Positions 53,633-62,484 of a stretch of DNA of 64,000 bases are shown here, piece after piece. The first letter of the stretch is position 1, and each line of letters begins with the position of its first letter. The translations under genes and the position numbers were made by a program. The stretch is from the NCBI RefSeq assembly GCF_008014675.1, contig NZ_VOXD01000025.1, positions 34,840-98,839 of the forward strand, given 5' to 3'. The notes below the pieces were generated by a model. That model had not been told where the DNA came from and ran no database searches. It was given only the letters and a program-made list of their open reading frames with translations. This DNA is from Neolewinella aurantiaca (GTDB lineage Bacteria; Bacteroidota; Bacteroidia; Chitinophagales; Saprospiraceae).

Positions 53633-55141
53633 CTAATATTTAGCCGATTTCCCTTGCGGTAAGCTCCCTAAAATAAACTCCCGGACGTGCTCATTGGAGT
53701 TCTTGAGGTCTTCCCGCCGCAGGTACATCATGTGCCCTGAGTAATAGCCCTTGAAGCTGAGGCGGTCTTTCATCCGACCGCTGGGGTCGAGGTGCCACAG
53801 GTTGTATTTGGCGTCGTAGTAGTTGGTAGCACCGTCGAAGTAACCGCTCTGAATCATGACGTTCAGATAGGGGTTCATCGCCATTGCCTTGCGGAGGTTA
53901 GGGCCGGAATTGTCTCCGGACCGATCCCAGGGGTGTACCGGGCCAAACATATTGTACTCCAGATCGGTCTTGAAGTTCAGTTCTTCGCGGAGGTAGTAAT
54001 TGATGGCGGGCGTGAAGGAATGAAGCCAGCTGGTGAGTTCCGCGTTATAGTCCGGGCGGCCACCGCCCGCCATTTCGTCGAGACCGGTGTAGCGCGAGTC
54101 GAGGCGGCCAACGGTAAAGTTTCCGCGTTCGTTGCCGCGCAACAGATGTTTCCAAAAGTAATTGGTGGAGGGCATCAGGTTGTTGTCCAGCCATTCCTGA
54201 CGGCTGAGGCCGGAAAGACGGGCGGCTTTATCAGCGATATCGACACGCTCGTCGACGCTCAACGATGCGCCCCGGGCCAGGGCTGGCAGCAGTTCGTTCT
54301 GGGTGAACGTTTCGGCTTCGGGGAGGATATCGACCAGGTCTTTGCCCTGAAGATCAGCGGGCAACTGCTTGTGGTACCAGGCCGCTGCGGTGAAGTACGG
54401 CAGCGCGTTGGCGGCCTTCACGATGCCGCTGCGCTCGATGCCAATGTCGGTCGGAGAAACCAGAATAACGCCGTTGAGGTACATCCACTTGCGTTCCTGA
54501 AGCTCCAGGGCCAGACCGGAGACGCGGGTGGTACCGTAGCTCTCGCCGATCAGGAATTTGGGGCTGCGCCAGCGGTTGTTGCGGCTCACGAAGTTGCTCA
54601 GCCAGTCGGCCAGGTAAGTGATGTCTTGCCGTACGCCAAAAAACTGCTTTCGGTCGGCGCCTTCCACCATGCGGCTGAAGCCGGTGTTGACGGGGTTGAC
54701 GTACACAATGTCGGCCACGTCGAGCACCGAATAGGGGTTATTGCTCACGCCGTAGGGCTGCACGGGGTAGCCCTCGTCGTCGATGTTCAACACCTTCGGG
54801 CCGGTATAGGCAAGGTGCATCCATACCGATGCCGAGCCGGGGCCGCCGTTGAAACTGATCAGCAGCGGGCGGTTGGGGTCGTCCACGTCGGTACGGACGT
54901 AGTAGGTGTAGTGCAGGCCGGCGACCACTTCGTTTTTGGCGTTGTACACCGGCTGTACGCCGATGGTAGCTTTATAGGGTACGGTCTTCCCGTTGATTTT
55001 TGCCGAGTGGGTACTCGTTTGCGCCATGTCCATGTTCAGCTCGCGGGTAAGCGGCATCTCTACGTTCATCTTTTCCTGGGCGCGGGCGCAGGTGCAGAGG
55101 GTAAGGACGAGGAGCAAGGTCAGGTAAAAGTTCGGTCTCAT
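53633..55141 (-). CDS. S10 serine carboxypeptidase-like protein
   Basis: 502 residues. Signal peptide MRPNFYLTLLLVLTLCTCARAQ with ARA|Q site. Alpha/beta hydrolase: NGGPGSAS (98-105, oxyanion), GESYGT (nucleophile Ser ~201), Asp near SGYFDGATN (~455) and His in YYSGHMMYL (~480). Bacterial S10 peptidases remove C-terminal residues in the periplasm or outside. Single gene. Its signal-peptide end is encoded by the dispersed motif. Confidence 0.88.
   Translation of the reverse strand: MRPNFYLTLLLVLTLCTCARAQEKMNVEMPLTRELNMDMAQTSTHSAKINGKTVPYKATIGVQPVYNAKNEVVAGLHYTYYVRTDVDDPNRPLLISFNGGPGSASVWMHLAYTGPKVLNIDDEGYPVQPYGVSNNPYSVLDVADIVYVNPVNTGFSRMVEGADRKQFFGVRQDITYLADWLSNFVSRNNRWRSPKFLIGESYGTTRVSGLALELQERKWMYLNGVILVSPTDIGIERSGIVKAANALPYFTAAAWYHKQLPADLQGKDLVDILPEAETFTQNELLPALARGASLSVDERVDIADKAARLSGLSRQEWLDNNLMPSTNYFWKHLLRGNERGNFTVGRLDSRYTGLDEMAGGGRPDYNAELTSWLHSFTPAINYYLREELNFKTDLEYNMFGPVHPWDRSGDNSGPNLRKAMAMNPYLNVMIQSGYFDGATNYYDAKYNLWHLDPSGRMKDRLSFKGYYSGHMMYLRREDLKNSNEHVREFILGSLPQGKSAKY
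55079..55095 (-). repeat. Dispersed motif within the S10 signal peptide codons
   Basis: Reverse-strand GCACCTGCGCCCGCGCC, in frame C-T-C-A-R-A-Q, the same reading as in the TolC gene. Confidence 0.9.
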
Positions 55142-55368
55142 CTTGTGTGCTTTGGTTATGGACGGGTAAGATAGTAAGCCTTGAATTATCTTCAGAGATT
55201 TGACATTTCAAAAGTGTGCATACCAAATTGAAAAAGAGCTAGTTGAAACCTCTAAATCCAAGTTTGAACGGGAATTTTACGACGAGACACCTCTACTAAC
55301 CGTGAATAAGGATTTGTGAGGGGGAATCTTCCCTCTATGCTTAGTATTACCATACAAAACCCTACACC

Positions 55369-55665
55369 ATGAAGAATATCTTATGCGCCTTCCTATTCCT
55401 ATGTCTCTTCACTTCCTGCGAAAAAGACCCAGCATCATTTACTCCGCCATGTGAAATTGCCGGACAAGAAATCCTGGAACTCATCCGGACCGAGGGCCTC
55501 ATCAGCACCCGCCTTGAGGCTAGTGGCATTGTCAACGGAATCGGTGTTAGCGGTACTCCGACAATTAACGGTTGTATTCTTGAATACGAAGGGACTTTCT
55601 ATAATCTCGAACAGCTCGTCTCTTTCGAGGCCGACGGTGTTTTTCTCAGGTTGAATTTCCCGTAG
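55369..55665 (+). CDS. Small hypothetical lipoprotein
   Basis: 98 residues beginning MKNILCAFLFLCLFTSCEKDPASF: a lipoprotein signal with lipobox FTSC. Two further Cys (PPCEIAG, NGCILEY) may pair. No family recognised. Followed 128 bp later by another small exported protein. The 227-bp gap upstream is AT-rich without other features. Confidence 0.65.
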   Translation: MKNILCAFLFLCLFTSCEKDPASFTPPCEIAGQEILELIRTEGLISTRLEASGIVNGIGVSGTPTINGCILEYEGTFYNLEQLVSFEADGVFLRLNFP

Positions 55666-55792
55666 GCCCGTTATGCTTCCCACAACTCCGTCAGCGAAAA
55701 CCAGCAGATTAATCAAGCTGAACGAGAAGCTACCGTTACCGACACGCAATGTGTAGCGATTCGCTATTTGCGCCGAGTAATTCAGCGCTAGT

Positions 55793-56482
55793 ATGAAAAT
55801 TATGTTATCCTCCTTTATCTGCTTGATAAGCCTAGTAGGTTACAGCCAGCAAGACACTATTTTTCATGAGTTTCCTTTATTCTTCGAAGATGCCGTTGGG
55901 AATAAAGACACCGTTTACATCGGCCTGTCAGAATTCGCTAATTCGGAGTTCAATCCTCACCTCGGCGAGGTGAATTTGGTTAATGTTCCGTTTGACAGCG
56001 TTTTTGAGGTTCGTTTGGCAATATTCGACGAATTGGCGGAAGGAGACTTGCCAACCTACTTGGGTAAATCTCGGTATGCAGGTATTCAGCTTACAATGGA
56101 CGATCTTAGGGATTGTACCCGTCTTCGAATTTTCGATGGTATATCTTTTGTCGTCCACTCCTTACATCCTCCTTTGAAGATAAGGTGGAATAGTGAAATT
56201 TTTCGTGAAGACGGCGAACTTCATTGCATTGGTGGAACATGGATAAATAATACCCATGCACCTTTGGTTGACTTTGGATGGGAAGAACTCCATGAGAATA
56301 GTGAGGCTTATACGCTCGCTTGCTTGAGAGATACAACGGAAATGGTTATAGTTACTCCATTCCGAACCTTTTCCGGCGAGTCAGGAACCATAGACGCGAG
56401 CGATCTTCCGTCAGGTCTTTACCTGCTCAAGGCTGTGTTCAACGACGGAAGAAGTGGAACGGCTAAATTTGTTAAGCATTAG
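55793..56482 (+). CDS. Small exported protein with a T9SS-like C-terminus
   Basis: 229 residues. Signal peptide MKIMLSSFICLISLVGYSQ. The body (~20-165) is unrecognised. The end (TFSGESGTIDASDLPSGLYLLKAVFNDGRSGTAKFVKH, cited in parts: IDASDLPSGLYLL, GTAKFVKH) matches the last half of a type-A T9SS domain, but the FPNP start of that domain is absent. More AT-rich than the surroundings. Its stop overlaps the end of the adenine deaminase gene by 4 bp. Confidence 0.65.
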   Translation: MKIMLSSFICLISLVGYSQQDTIFHEFPLFFEDAVGNKDTVYIGLSEFANSEFNPHLGEVNLVNVPFDSVFEVRLAIFDELAEGDLPTYLGKSRYAGIQLTMDDLRDCTRLRIFDGISFVVHSLHPPLKIRWNSEIFREDGELHCIGGTWINNTHAPLVDFGWEELHENSEAYTLACLRDTTEMVIVTPFRTFSGESGTIDASDLPSGLYLLKAVFNDGRSGTAKFVKH

Positions 56483-58140
56483 GAAGATTCTGATTTCCCC
56501 TCCCACAACCCCACCAGCTCAAACCCCTCCGCCGCAAACACCCCCTTGTCACTAAGCTTAAGCTCAGGAATCACCAGCAGAGCCAAAAACGACAGGGTCA
56601 TAAACGGCGAATTCAGCTCACACCGCAACTTCCTCCGGGCAAAACCAGTGAGTGCTTCGTAGCGGGCGGCTACGCGGGGACCGCTGTCGCTGCTCATGAT
56701 TCCGGCGACGGGCAACGGTAATACCTCCAGGTGTTCATCGCGGCCGGCGGCGATGCCGCCGCGCTCGGCGATCACGGCGTTGGCGACGCGGCAGATGGCC
56801 TCGTCGTCTACCCCAACTACCACGATGTTGTGGCTGTCGTGCGCGACGGAGCTGGCGATAGCGCCGCGTTCCATCTTCATGCCCGTCACGAAGCCTACTG
56901 CCGGAGGGGCATCTTCATACCGGTTGATGACGGCGATCTTGAGCAGGTCGCGCTCCGGCGAAGCGACGGGGCGGCCAACATCGTCGAGCGTTGGCTTCAT
57001 CAGTTTTTTGCCCGTCACCAGCTCTCCGTCGAAGACTTCGATGACGCGGAGTTGGGCTCCTTCGGGCCCGGCAGGAACGGCAAAGTCTGCCGGAGTCTTT
57101 GGCCTGCAGTTGAAGCGATTGATTGGTTCCTGATCGAAATCCGACAGGTTGTGATGCCCGGCTTCGCCTACTTTCTGGCCTTTGATGTAAGTCGACATCA
57201 CCGCCATGTGGCGAAGATCATCGACCTGAATGAAGTCAGCCCGGTCTCCGACGCGAAGCTGACCGACATCGAGACCGTAGTGCTCCACCGGGTTGCGGCA
57301 AGCGATGGTGAGGACGTCGAACAGGTCGTAGCCCTGATCGATGGCTCGTTGTACGAGCAGGTTGATGTGTCCGCGCATCAGGTCGTCCGGGTGACTGTCG
57401 TCGGTACAGAACATCAGTTTTTCAGGAAACTCACCGATCAATTCGTGAAGGGCGGCATAGTTTTTGGCGGCGGATCCTTCACGGATCAGGATTTTCATTC
57501 CGGCATCGAGCTTGTCGCGGGCCTCACCGGCGGAGGTACATTCGTGATCAGTTGTGATACCGGCGCGGGCGTAGGCAGCGGCTTCTTCGCCGCGCAGGCC
57601 GGGGGCGTGGCCGTCTACGGCTTTGCCCCGCTCGATGGCGGCGGAAATCTTGGCTAACATTTCCATGTCTCCGTTCAACACCGCCGGATAATTCATCACT
57701 TCGCTGAGGTAAAGGATGTCGTCGCGCTCCAGCAATTCAACTATCTCAGCGACACCAATTTCTGCTCCAGCCGTTTCGAAGGTAGTGGCGGGCACACAGC
57801 TCGGCGCGCCGAAGTTGATGCTCAGTGGAGTGTGCTTTGCGTTTTCCAGCATGTACTTAACGCCTTCAATACCGAGCACGTTGGCAATTTCGTGCGGGTC
57901 GGAGACCGTCGCTACCGTCCCGTGGGTCACGGCCAGCTTAGCAAACTCGACGGGCAACAACATCGAACTCTCGATGTGTACGTGGGCATCCACGAAACCA
58001 GGCAGGATGTACCAGCCACGATCGTCGCGCGAAGGGTCTCTATCTATGGCATCGATGTAGCCCTCATCGTTAATCGTGACGATGGCGCCGAAAACGGTAC
58101 GGGTGTCTAGGTCTACTAACCTTCCTTTTACTTGCTGCAT
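56479..58140 (-). CDS. ade: Adenine deaminase
   Basis: 553 residues. Amidohydrolase: FVDAHVHIESSMLLP (first metal HxH at ~52-54), DGHAPGL, and TDHECTSAGEA, DDSHPDD (later metal ligands). C-terminal domain with VVGVDDEAICRVANAVIAERGGI. Converts adenine to hypoxanthine for purine salvage. The start ATG at 58140 gives MQQVKGRLVDLDTRTVFGA. Convergent overlap of 4 bp with the previous gene. Confidence 0.92.
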   Translation of the reverse strand: MQQVKGRLVDLDTRTVFGAIVTINDEGYIDAIDRDPSRDDRGWYILPGFVDAHVHIESSMLLPVEFAKLAVTHGTVATVSDPHEIANVLGIEGVKYMLENAKHTPLSINFGAPSCVPATTFETAGAEIGVAEIVELLERDDILYLSEVMNYPAVLNGDMEMLAKISAAIERGKAVDGHAPGLRGEEAAAYARAGITTDHECTSAGEARDKLDAGMKILIREGSAAKNYAALHELIGEFPEKLMFCTDDSHPDDLMRGHINLLVQRAIDQGYDLFDVLTIACRNPVEHYGLDVGQLRVGDRADFIQVDDLRHMAVMSTYIKGQKVGEAGHHNLSDFDQEPINRFNCRPKTPADFAVPAGPEGAQLRVIEVFDGELVTGKKLMKPTLDDVGRPVASPERDLLKIAVINRYEDAPPAVGFVTGMKMERGAIASSVAHDSHNIVVVGVDDEAICRVANAVIAERGGIAAGRDEHLEVLPLPVAGIMSSDSGPRVAARYEALTGFARRKLRCELNSPFMTLSFLALLVIPELKLSDKGVFAAEGFELVGLWEGKSESS

Positions 58141-58190
58141 ACCGGGGAAACGATGCTGAAGGGCCGGGGTTCAACGGGGAGGGGAGTAAC

Positions 58191-58460
58191 TAGTGCGTAG
58201 TTGGTAGAATGTAGTAGGTAGTGCTGCCGCACGTGGTAGTGCGTAGTTGGTAGAATGTAGTAGGTAGTGCTGCCGCACGTGGTAGTGCGTAGTTGGTAGA
58301 ATGTAGTAGGTAGTGCTACCGCACGTGGTAGTGCGTAGTTAGTAGAATGTAGTAGATAGTGCTGCCGCACGTGGTAGTGCGTAGTTGGTAGTGAGTAGAA
58401 TGTATTAGGTAGTGCGTAGTTAGTAGAATGTAGTAGATAGTGCTGCCGCACGTGGTAGTC
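58191..58460. repeat. 46-bp tandem repeat array
   Basis: Units start with TAGTGCGTAG at 58191, 58237, 58283, 58329 and 58375 (46-bp period), then at 58410 (35 bp). Each unit holds GTTGGTAGAATGTAGTAGG (variants: TTAGTAG, TAGATAG) and AGTGCTGCCGCACGTGG. No unique spacers, so not CRISPR. It fills the ade-phosphatase gap. Confidence 0.95.
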
Positions 58461-58480
58461 GGGGGATGCTCGCTGCGCTC

Positions 58481-58522
58481 GTGCGGCAGCACTACCCCCT
58501 TACATTCTACCCACTACCTACT
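58481..58522. repeat. Inverted copy of the 46-bp unit
   Basis: GTGCGGCAGCACTACC...TACATTCTACCCACTACCTACTC is the reverse complement of the array unit with changes, so the array ends could fold into a large stem; it touches the end of the phosphatase gene. Confidence 0.8.
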
Positions 58523-59783
58523 CTAAATCTTCCTCATCGAATTTACCGAAGATCCGGCAGGTGAGGACCGTCAGGTCATCCGGGAACTCATTGTTTTGCC
58601 GAAAATCATTCAGCTCGCGCACGAGTGCGTTGTTCACTGCTTTTGCGGAGCGTCCGTGTTGGCGGCGCATGAAACGGTAGAGAATTTCTTCTTCGTAAAT
58701 CTCACCGGCGTTGTTCTGCAAGTCGGTGAGCCCGTCGGTATAGGTGAGAATGAGGGCTTGCGAAGGCAGTTCAAGTTTACCTACTTCAAGCATCGGTAAT
58801 TCTTCGATGGATCCTAAAATCAGCGTTCCTTCGGTCAGTAGCTGCAGACCATTTTCGTGAACGAGAACGGGAGGTGGATGGCCGGCATTGACGTAGCTCA
58901 GCTCGTTCTTTTCAATGTCGTACTCGGCTACAAAGAAAGTTACAAAGCGCTCTCCGTTCGTGATTTTATAGACGGCTTTATTGATGTCAGAGACGAAGTC
59001 GTAGAGGCTGGAACGCTTCGTGATCAGGGTATGGAAGTTGGCCTGAAAGTTGGCCATCAAAAGAGCCGCGCTTACGCCCTTCCCCGTAAAATCGCCGATG
59101 CAGAATACGAGCTTGCCGTCTTCAAATTCTTTGAAGTCGATGTAGTCTCCGCCAACACCAAGTTTTGGCTGGTAGATGGTACTGATCTCGTACTCTTCCC
59201 GCATCGGGAAGCGCTCAGGAATGAGCATTTTCTGGACTTTTGCTCCGAGGTCCATATCTGCTTCCAGTCTTTCCTGCTCGATCTGGCGGCGGAAGAGGCG
59301 TTTGTTCTCGATCGCTACTGCGATCACATTCGTGATCGTGGTGATGATCTGCACGCGTTCGAACATATCCTCTTCCTCCTCGAATTTACCGATCAAGATG
59401 TAGGCGATCGGGCGCTCTTTGTGGAGTACGGGGATGATATGTTCGAAGTGGGAGAAGAAGGATTCGTCTTCGGCTTCCAGAACCGCTGGCCGGGTGAAGT
59501 ACTGAAGTTCGGTACCCAGGTCAATGGTCGGGATTTCAATTTCCTCCAGTCCGATGGATGCCGCAATCACCCAGGCGTTATCGTTAGTACTGCTACGCAC
59601 CATCAATGCCATTCTGGTAAGCTTTAGTTCCTTACGCAAAAACACCCGATACATACCAAAGAGATCCTCGGCTGCAACGTTGTTGTTGATTGCCTGCGTG
59701 ATCTGCAGCAAACGCTGCACCTGTAACTGGCGCAGGTGAAGTTCACGTTCGAGGTTCTGTATGCGGGAAAATGGCTTTGTCAT
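58518..59783 (-). CDS. SpoIIE/RsbU-type PP2C serine phosphatase with GAF-like domain
   Basis: 421 residues. N-terminal coiled coil (LERELHLRQLQVQRLLQITQAIN), GAF-like domain ~45-165, second coil (IEQERLEADMDLGAKVQKML), then PP2C_SIG: GGDYIDFKEFEDGKLVFCIGDFTGKGVSAALLMANF (~215-250) with the metal-binding Asp residues, YVNAGHPPP and YTDGLTDLQN. Likely dephosphorylates an anti-anti-sigma or similar switch protein, none of which is nearby. Confidence 0.88.
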   Translation of the reverse strand: MTKPFSRIQNLERELHLRQLQVQRLLQITQAINNNVAAEDLFGMYRVFLRKELKLTRMALMVRSSTNDNAWVIAASIGLEEIEIPTIDLGTELQYFTRPAVLEAEDESFFSHFEHIIPVLHKERPIAYILIGKFEEEEDMFERVQIITTITNVIAVAIENKRLFRRQIEQERLEADMDLGAKVQKMLIPERFPMREEYEISTIYQPKLGVGGDYIDFKEFEDGKLVFCIGDFTGKGVSAALLMANFQANFHTLITKRSSLYDFVSDINKAVYKITNGERFVTFFVAEYDIEKNELSYVNAGHPPPVLVHENGLQLLTEGTLILGSIEELPMLEVGKLELPSQALILTYTDGLTDLQNNAGEIYEEEILYRFMRRQHGRSAKAVNNALVRELNDFRQNNEFPDDLTVLTCRIFGKFDEEDLE

Positions 59784-59793
59784 TCTGTATCAG

Positions 59794-59801
59794 CAAATAT
59801 A
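59794..59801 (-). promoter_or_regulatory. Candidate -7 box of the SpoIIE-type gene
   Basis: TATATTTG on the minus strand, 11 bp upstream of the start; leaderless or short-leader message possible. Confidence 0.45.
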
Positions 59802-59913
59802 TTAGCCAGACGGTGGATTAAGTAGTTTGACAGTAGAAATAGCAAAATTGTTTGTCTCTCCAGCTATCTGCAACCTCCCCACACCCGGGTCCGATCAGCG
59901 ATTTCGCGTAGCG

Positions 59914-62169
59914 CTACTTCAGCACGCTCAGCACTTTGTCGATTTCCAACTGCATTTTTCTCGAATCGACCTCAAGCAATATTTGCTGCTGTTCCCGCTC
60001 GGTCATATGGAGGGAGACGGAGGTTTCCAGCGGGTCCTCCGCATGAGGTTCGTAGTTGAAGCGGTAAAGGTGAAACATATCCGGACCAAATAAATCGGAG
60101 AGCTGCCCTAGCAGTACTTCCTGGTCAAGAATCTGGGTTCCGAGGATGTTGCCCGCCACACCTACCGGGCTGAAGAGGTTTTCCACTACTCCCCTGCGGT
60201 CATCGGGGTCTATTTTGTCTGAATCCCGAAATACACTCACCTGAATCAGGTGCACGCCCGACGTATTCTCGCGCAGCCAATCCCGAAATACCGACAGAAA
60301 GCGTTCAGCAGAAGCGACACCATAGTTGTCGCGGTAGCCAGCATCCATCAGCCTGATAGACGGCCGGGTAGGAAGGGTAACCAGAGGCAGGACATAGGGG
60401 TACGTCGCATTCATCCGCAGCGCAGTTGTGAACCGGAGGCTGTCGGAGGATTGCCCCGGCAGGAGGCGACGAAAGTCGACCATATCCGGGCGAAGTTTAA
60501 GGTCTCCCCGCTGCGATGCCGCGGGCACGGTCATGTAACTCACTCCCTGCGGGGAGATCACCATTCTCCTGCCATCCTCAACGATGCTGGGGGTAACGAA
60601 TAACAGCGGGATGTCCGCTTTTTGTTCAGGCTCCCGGTAATCCACCAGGGGTTTATCCATCCACCCTTGTGTATTCAGGTTCAATTCGCGCTCGAAGCCG
60701 TAAGCACGGTCACGCCGGTACTTTCTCCCTCCTACTTCCACTTCCGTAAAAGGAAGAAAGACATCGTTACTCACCAGAGAAAAAGCTACCGGATTGAGAA
60801 GATCCTGCCCCATTCGCTCCAGGCGGCTCACCCCGTTCTCGCTGAAAGCAGTATCGCTCAGGTAAGCCTCCCTCAGGTAGGCCAGCCCGAGCTCGCCACC
60901 GCTCGCTCCGGTCATCAACCCCGTATGCTGAAGGAGTTTACCATCAGAGCAAGTCTCGATTGTCTGGACAACATGGATAGCCCAGAGCGCAGCAGCAAGT
61001 CCTCCTCCGCTGGCACAAACAACGAAGAAAGGAGGTTTTTCCTCTGTCTGTTTTGCCTTCCAGTTTTCAAGAATGCCGATGGTAGCGGCAAGATCATTCT
61101 CCAAAACAGAACTTTCGTATTGGGCCAGTAAACGGGTATCGTTGTAGGGAGCACTACTACTGTAATCCAGGCCGTAGGCCTGGTTGCCATGATGGAACCA
61201 ACTCGAACTGGTAACCAGGTTAAGACCAAAAAGCAAGACAACAAGCAGCGTAAACCTCCACTCCGAAAACCAGTAGCTGATGGCTCCGATGAAAGCAATT
61301 ATCAAGCTGAGTAAAACGATAAAACTCGCCCCGGCGGGAATCTGAAAAAAGGGCACATCGATCAGGAACCCAAGGGTACCCAACACGATGATGGTAGAAA
61401 ACTGAAGGAGAATGGCATTGAGATGATTCTGCCGGAAAATGCTCATCAATACCGACGAATCGTAGTGGGCTACCGAGCGAACCACTTTATACTTCAGCCG
61501 CTCGTTCAGGTAGGTTTTTACCAGGTACGGATTATCGTAGATGCTCATCAGTTTCGGGGCCAGTGCCCGGGCTCCTGTTCGGCGATAGCCTCGTCCCCGC
61601 CGGCTTTGCCCCGGGCCTATGTTGGGTGGCGGCTCTCTGAATTGCGGCCGGTAGTAACTTATATCACGGTTGGTGAGATTGAAGTAGAGTGCGTAGAGAA
61701 ACAGGCTGATCACGAGCCCCAGCACTAACCCGCTAAGACTCTCGGCTATCTCCCACCAACCGGGATGAAAATCTCTCACCGGCTGCATAAACCGTACGAC
61801 CAGGCCACAATAAAACAGGAAAAAGCCCAACGGCAGCAGCGCGTTATTAATACAATATTTGAAGAAAGGCCGTGAAAGGCTGGCCAAGAAATTGAAATAA
61901 CCGCCAATGAGCAAGTAAGTGCTCAGGTTCCAGCTCATCACGAAAAAGCCATAAGCCAAACCAATGATCAGGTACGCCCAGAACCCGTCGGAATCAAGGT
62001 ATTCCGGATCCAGAAACAGGTACTGCAGACCCAAACGCGGACCAAGGACACCACTCATCATCAGGGCAAGCAACACCCATACGAGCAGCAACAGCGAGTT
62101 GCTGCGCAGGTGCAGTAAAAACAACTGCACGGAGAAAGATCGGTGAATGCCGGATAATAAAGCTCGCAT
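59914..62169 (-). CDS. Polytopic membrane protein with patatin-like domain
   Basis: 751 residues. Seven or so hydrophobic segments (~25-45, 64-90, 108-127, 142-165, 253-270, 280-298, 303-320). The cytosolic-type lipase part has CASGGG (385-390), the nucleophile elbow GASGGE (421-426, Ser423) and DAGYRDNYG (Asp609). The elbow is GxSGG instead of the usual GxSxG with a following G, as in some patatin relatives. Phospholipase acting on the membrane it sits in is inferred. A basic stretch SRRGRGYRRTGAR lies at ~189-201. Confidence 0.78.
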   Translation of the reverse strand: MRALLSGIHRSFSVQLFLLHLRSNSLLLLVWVLLALMMSGVLGPRLGLQYLFLDPEYLDSDGFWAYLIIGLAYGFFVMSWNLSTYLLIGGYFNFLASLSRPFFKYCINNALLPLGFFLFYCGLVVRFMQPVRDFHPGWWEIAESLSGLVLGLVISLFLYALYFNLTNRDISYYRPQFREPPPNIGPGQSRRGRGYRRTGARALAPKLMSIYDNPYLVKTYLNERLKYKVVRSVAHYDSSVLMSIFRQNHLNAILLQFSTIIVLGTLGFLIDVPFFQIPAGASFIVLLSLIIAFIGAISYWFSEWRFTLLVVLLFGLNLVTSSSWFHHGNQAYGLDYSSSAPYNDTRLLAQYESSVLENDLAATIGILENWKAKQTEEKPPFFVVCASGGGLAAALWAIHVVQTIETCSDGKLLQHTGLMTGASGGELGLAYLREAYLSDTAFSENGVSRLERMGQDLLNPVAFSLVSNDVFLPFTEVEVGGRKYRRDRAYGFERELNLNTQGWMDKPLVDYREPEQKADIPLLFVTPSIVEDGRRMVISPQGVSYMTVPAASQRGDLKLRPDMVDFRRLLPGQSSDSLRFTTALRMNATYPYVLPLVTLPTRPSIRLMDAGYRDNYGVASAERFLSVFRDWLRENTSGVHLIQVSVFRDSDKIDPDDRRGVVENLFSPVGVAGNILGTQILDQEVLLGQLSDLFGPDMFHLYRFNYEPHAEDPLETSVSLHMTEREQQQILLEVDSRKMQLEIDKVLSVLK
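62105..62113 (-). repeat. Half copy of the dispersed motif
   Basis: Reverse-strand GCACCTGCG in the codons LHLRS near the start of the membrane patatin gene; the second arm is degraded to CAGCAAC. Confidence 0.5.
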
Positions 62170-62179
62170 GGTCGGGAGC

Positions 62180-62187
62180 CAAAGTTA
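62180..62187 (-). promoter_or_regulatory. Candidate -7 box of the membrane patatin gene
   Basis: TAACTTTG on the minus strand, 11 bp upstream of the start. Confidence 0.5.
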
Positions 62188-62230
62188 GTTGATTATGCGT
62201 GACCCAGCCTAAATTGTTTGCCCGGCCGAC

Positions 62231-62357
62231 CATACTACTGAAGATTTCGCTTTGCGGCTTCTTCGAGGTTTGGCTCCCTCTTCGCTGAGAGCCTTAGGCA
62301 AACCTTGCTGAAAAGGGCGGAGGGTGAGGTGGAAAATCAAAAATGTCCAGTAGTATG
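62231..62357. other. Nested inverted-repeat element
   Basis: Outer arms CATACTACTG (62231-62240) and CAGTAGTATG (62348-62357) are perfect complements. Inside are AGGTTTG / CAAACCT and, within those, GGCTC / GAGCC. No coding frame. Might be a structured RNA or a small non-autonomous element in the 314-bp gap. Confidence 0.55.
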
Positions 62358-62467
62358 CCTGCCGATACAATGCATTAACGATCAGGCCTCAAAGTTGCCA
62401 GCTCATCATTCTGGTGGGCGGGTTAACGGCTGTGGCTTTCTGACACTCCTCCTTAAAAACGATTATG

Positions 62468-62484
62468 GCACCTGCGGCCGCGCC
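62468..62484 (+). repeat. Dispersed motif, perfect copy touching the PfkB stop
   Basis: GCACCTGCGGCCGCGCC then TAAAA; the last C and following TA form the reverse-strand TAG stop of the kinase gene. Confidence 0.9.

Noticed and set aside
56479..56482. Frameshift or fusion at the overlap with ade
   Set aside because: Both genes have complete ends; the 4-bp overlap of convergent stop codons is ordinary.
58191..58460. CRISPR array
   Set aside because: Repeats are contiguous with no unique spacers, and no cas genes are in the window.
59711..59740. Another dispersed-motif copy in the SpoIIE-type gene
   Set aside because: GCACCTGTAACTGGCGCAGGTG is a local quasi-palindrome that shares only half the motif; counted as chance.
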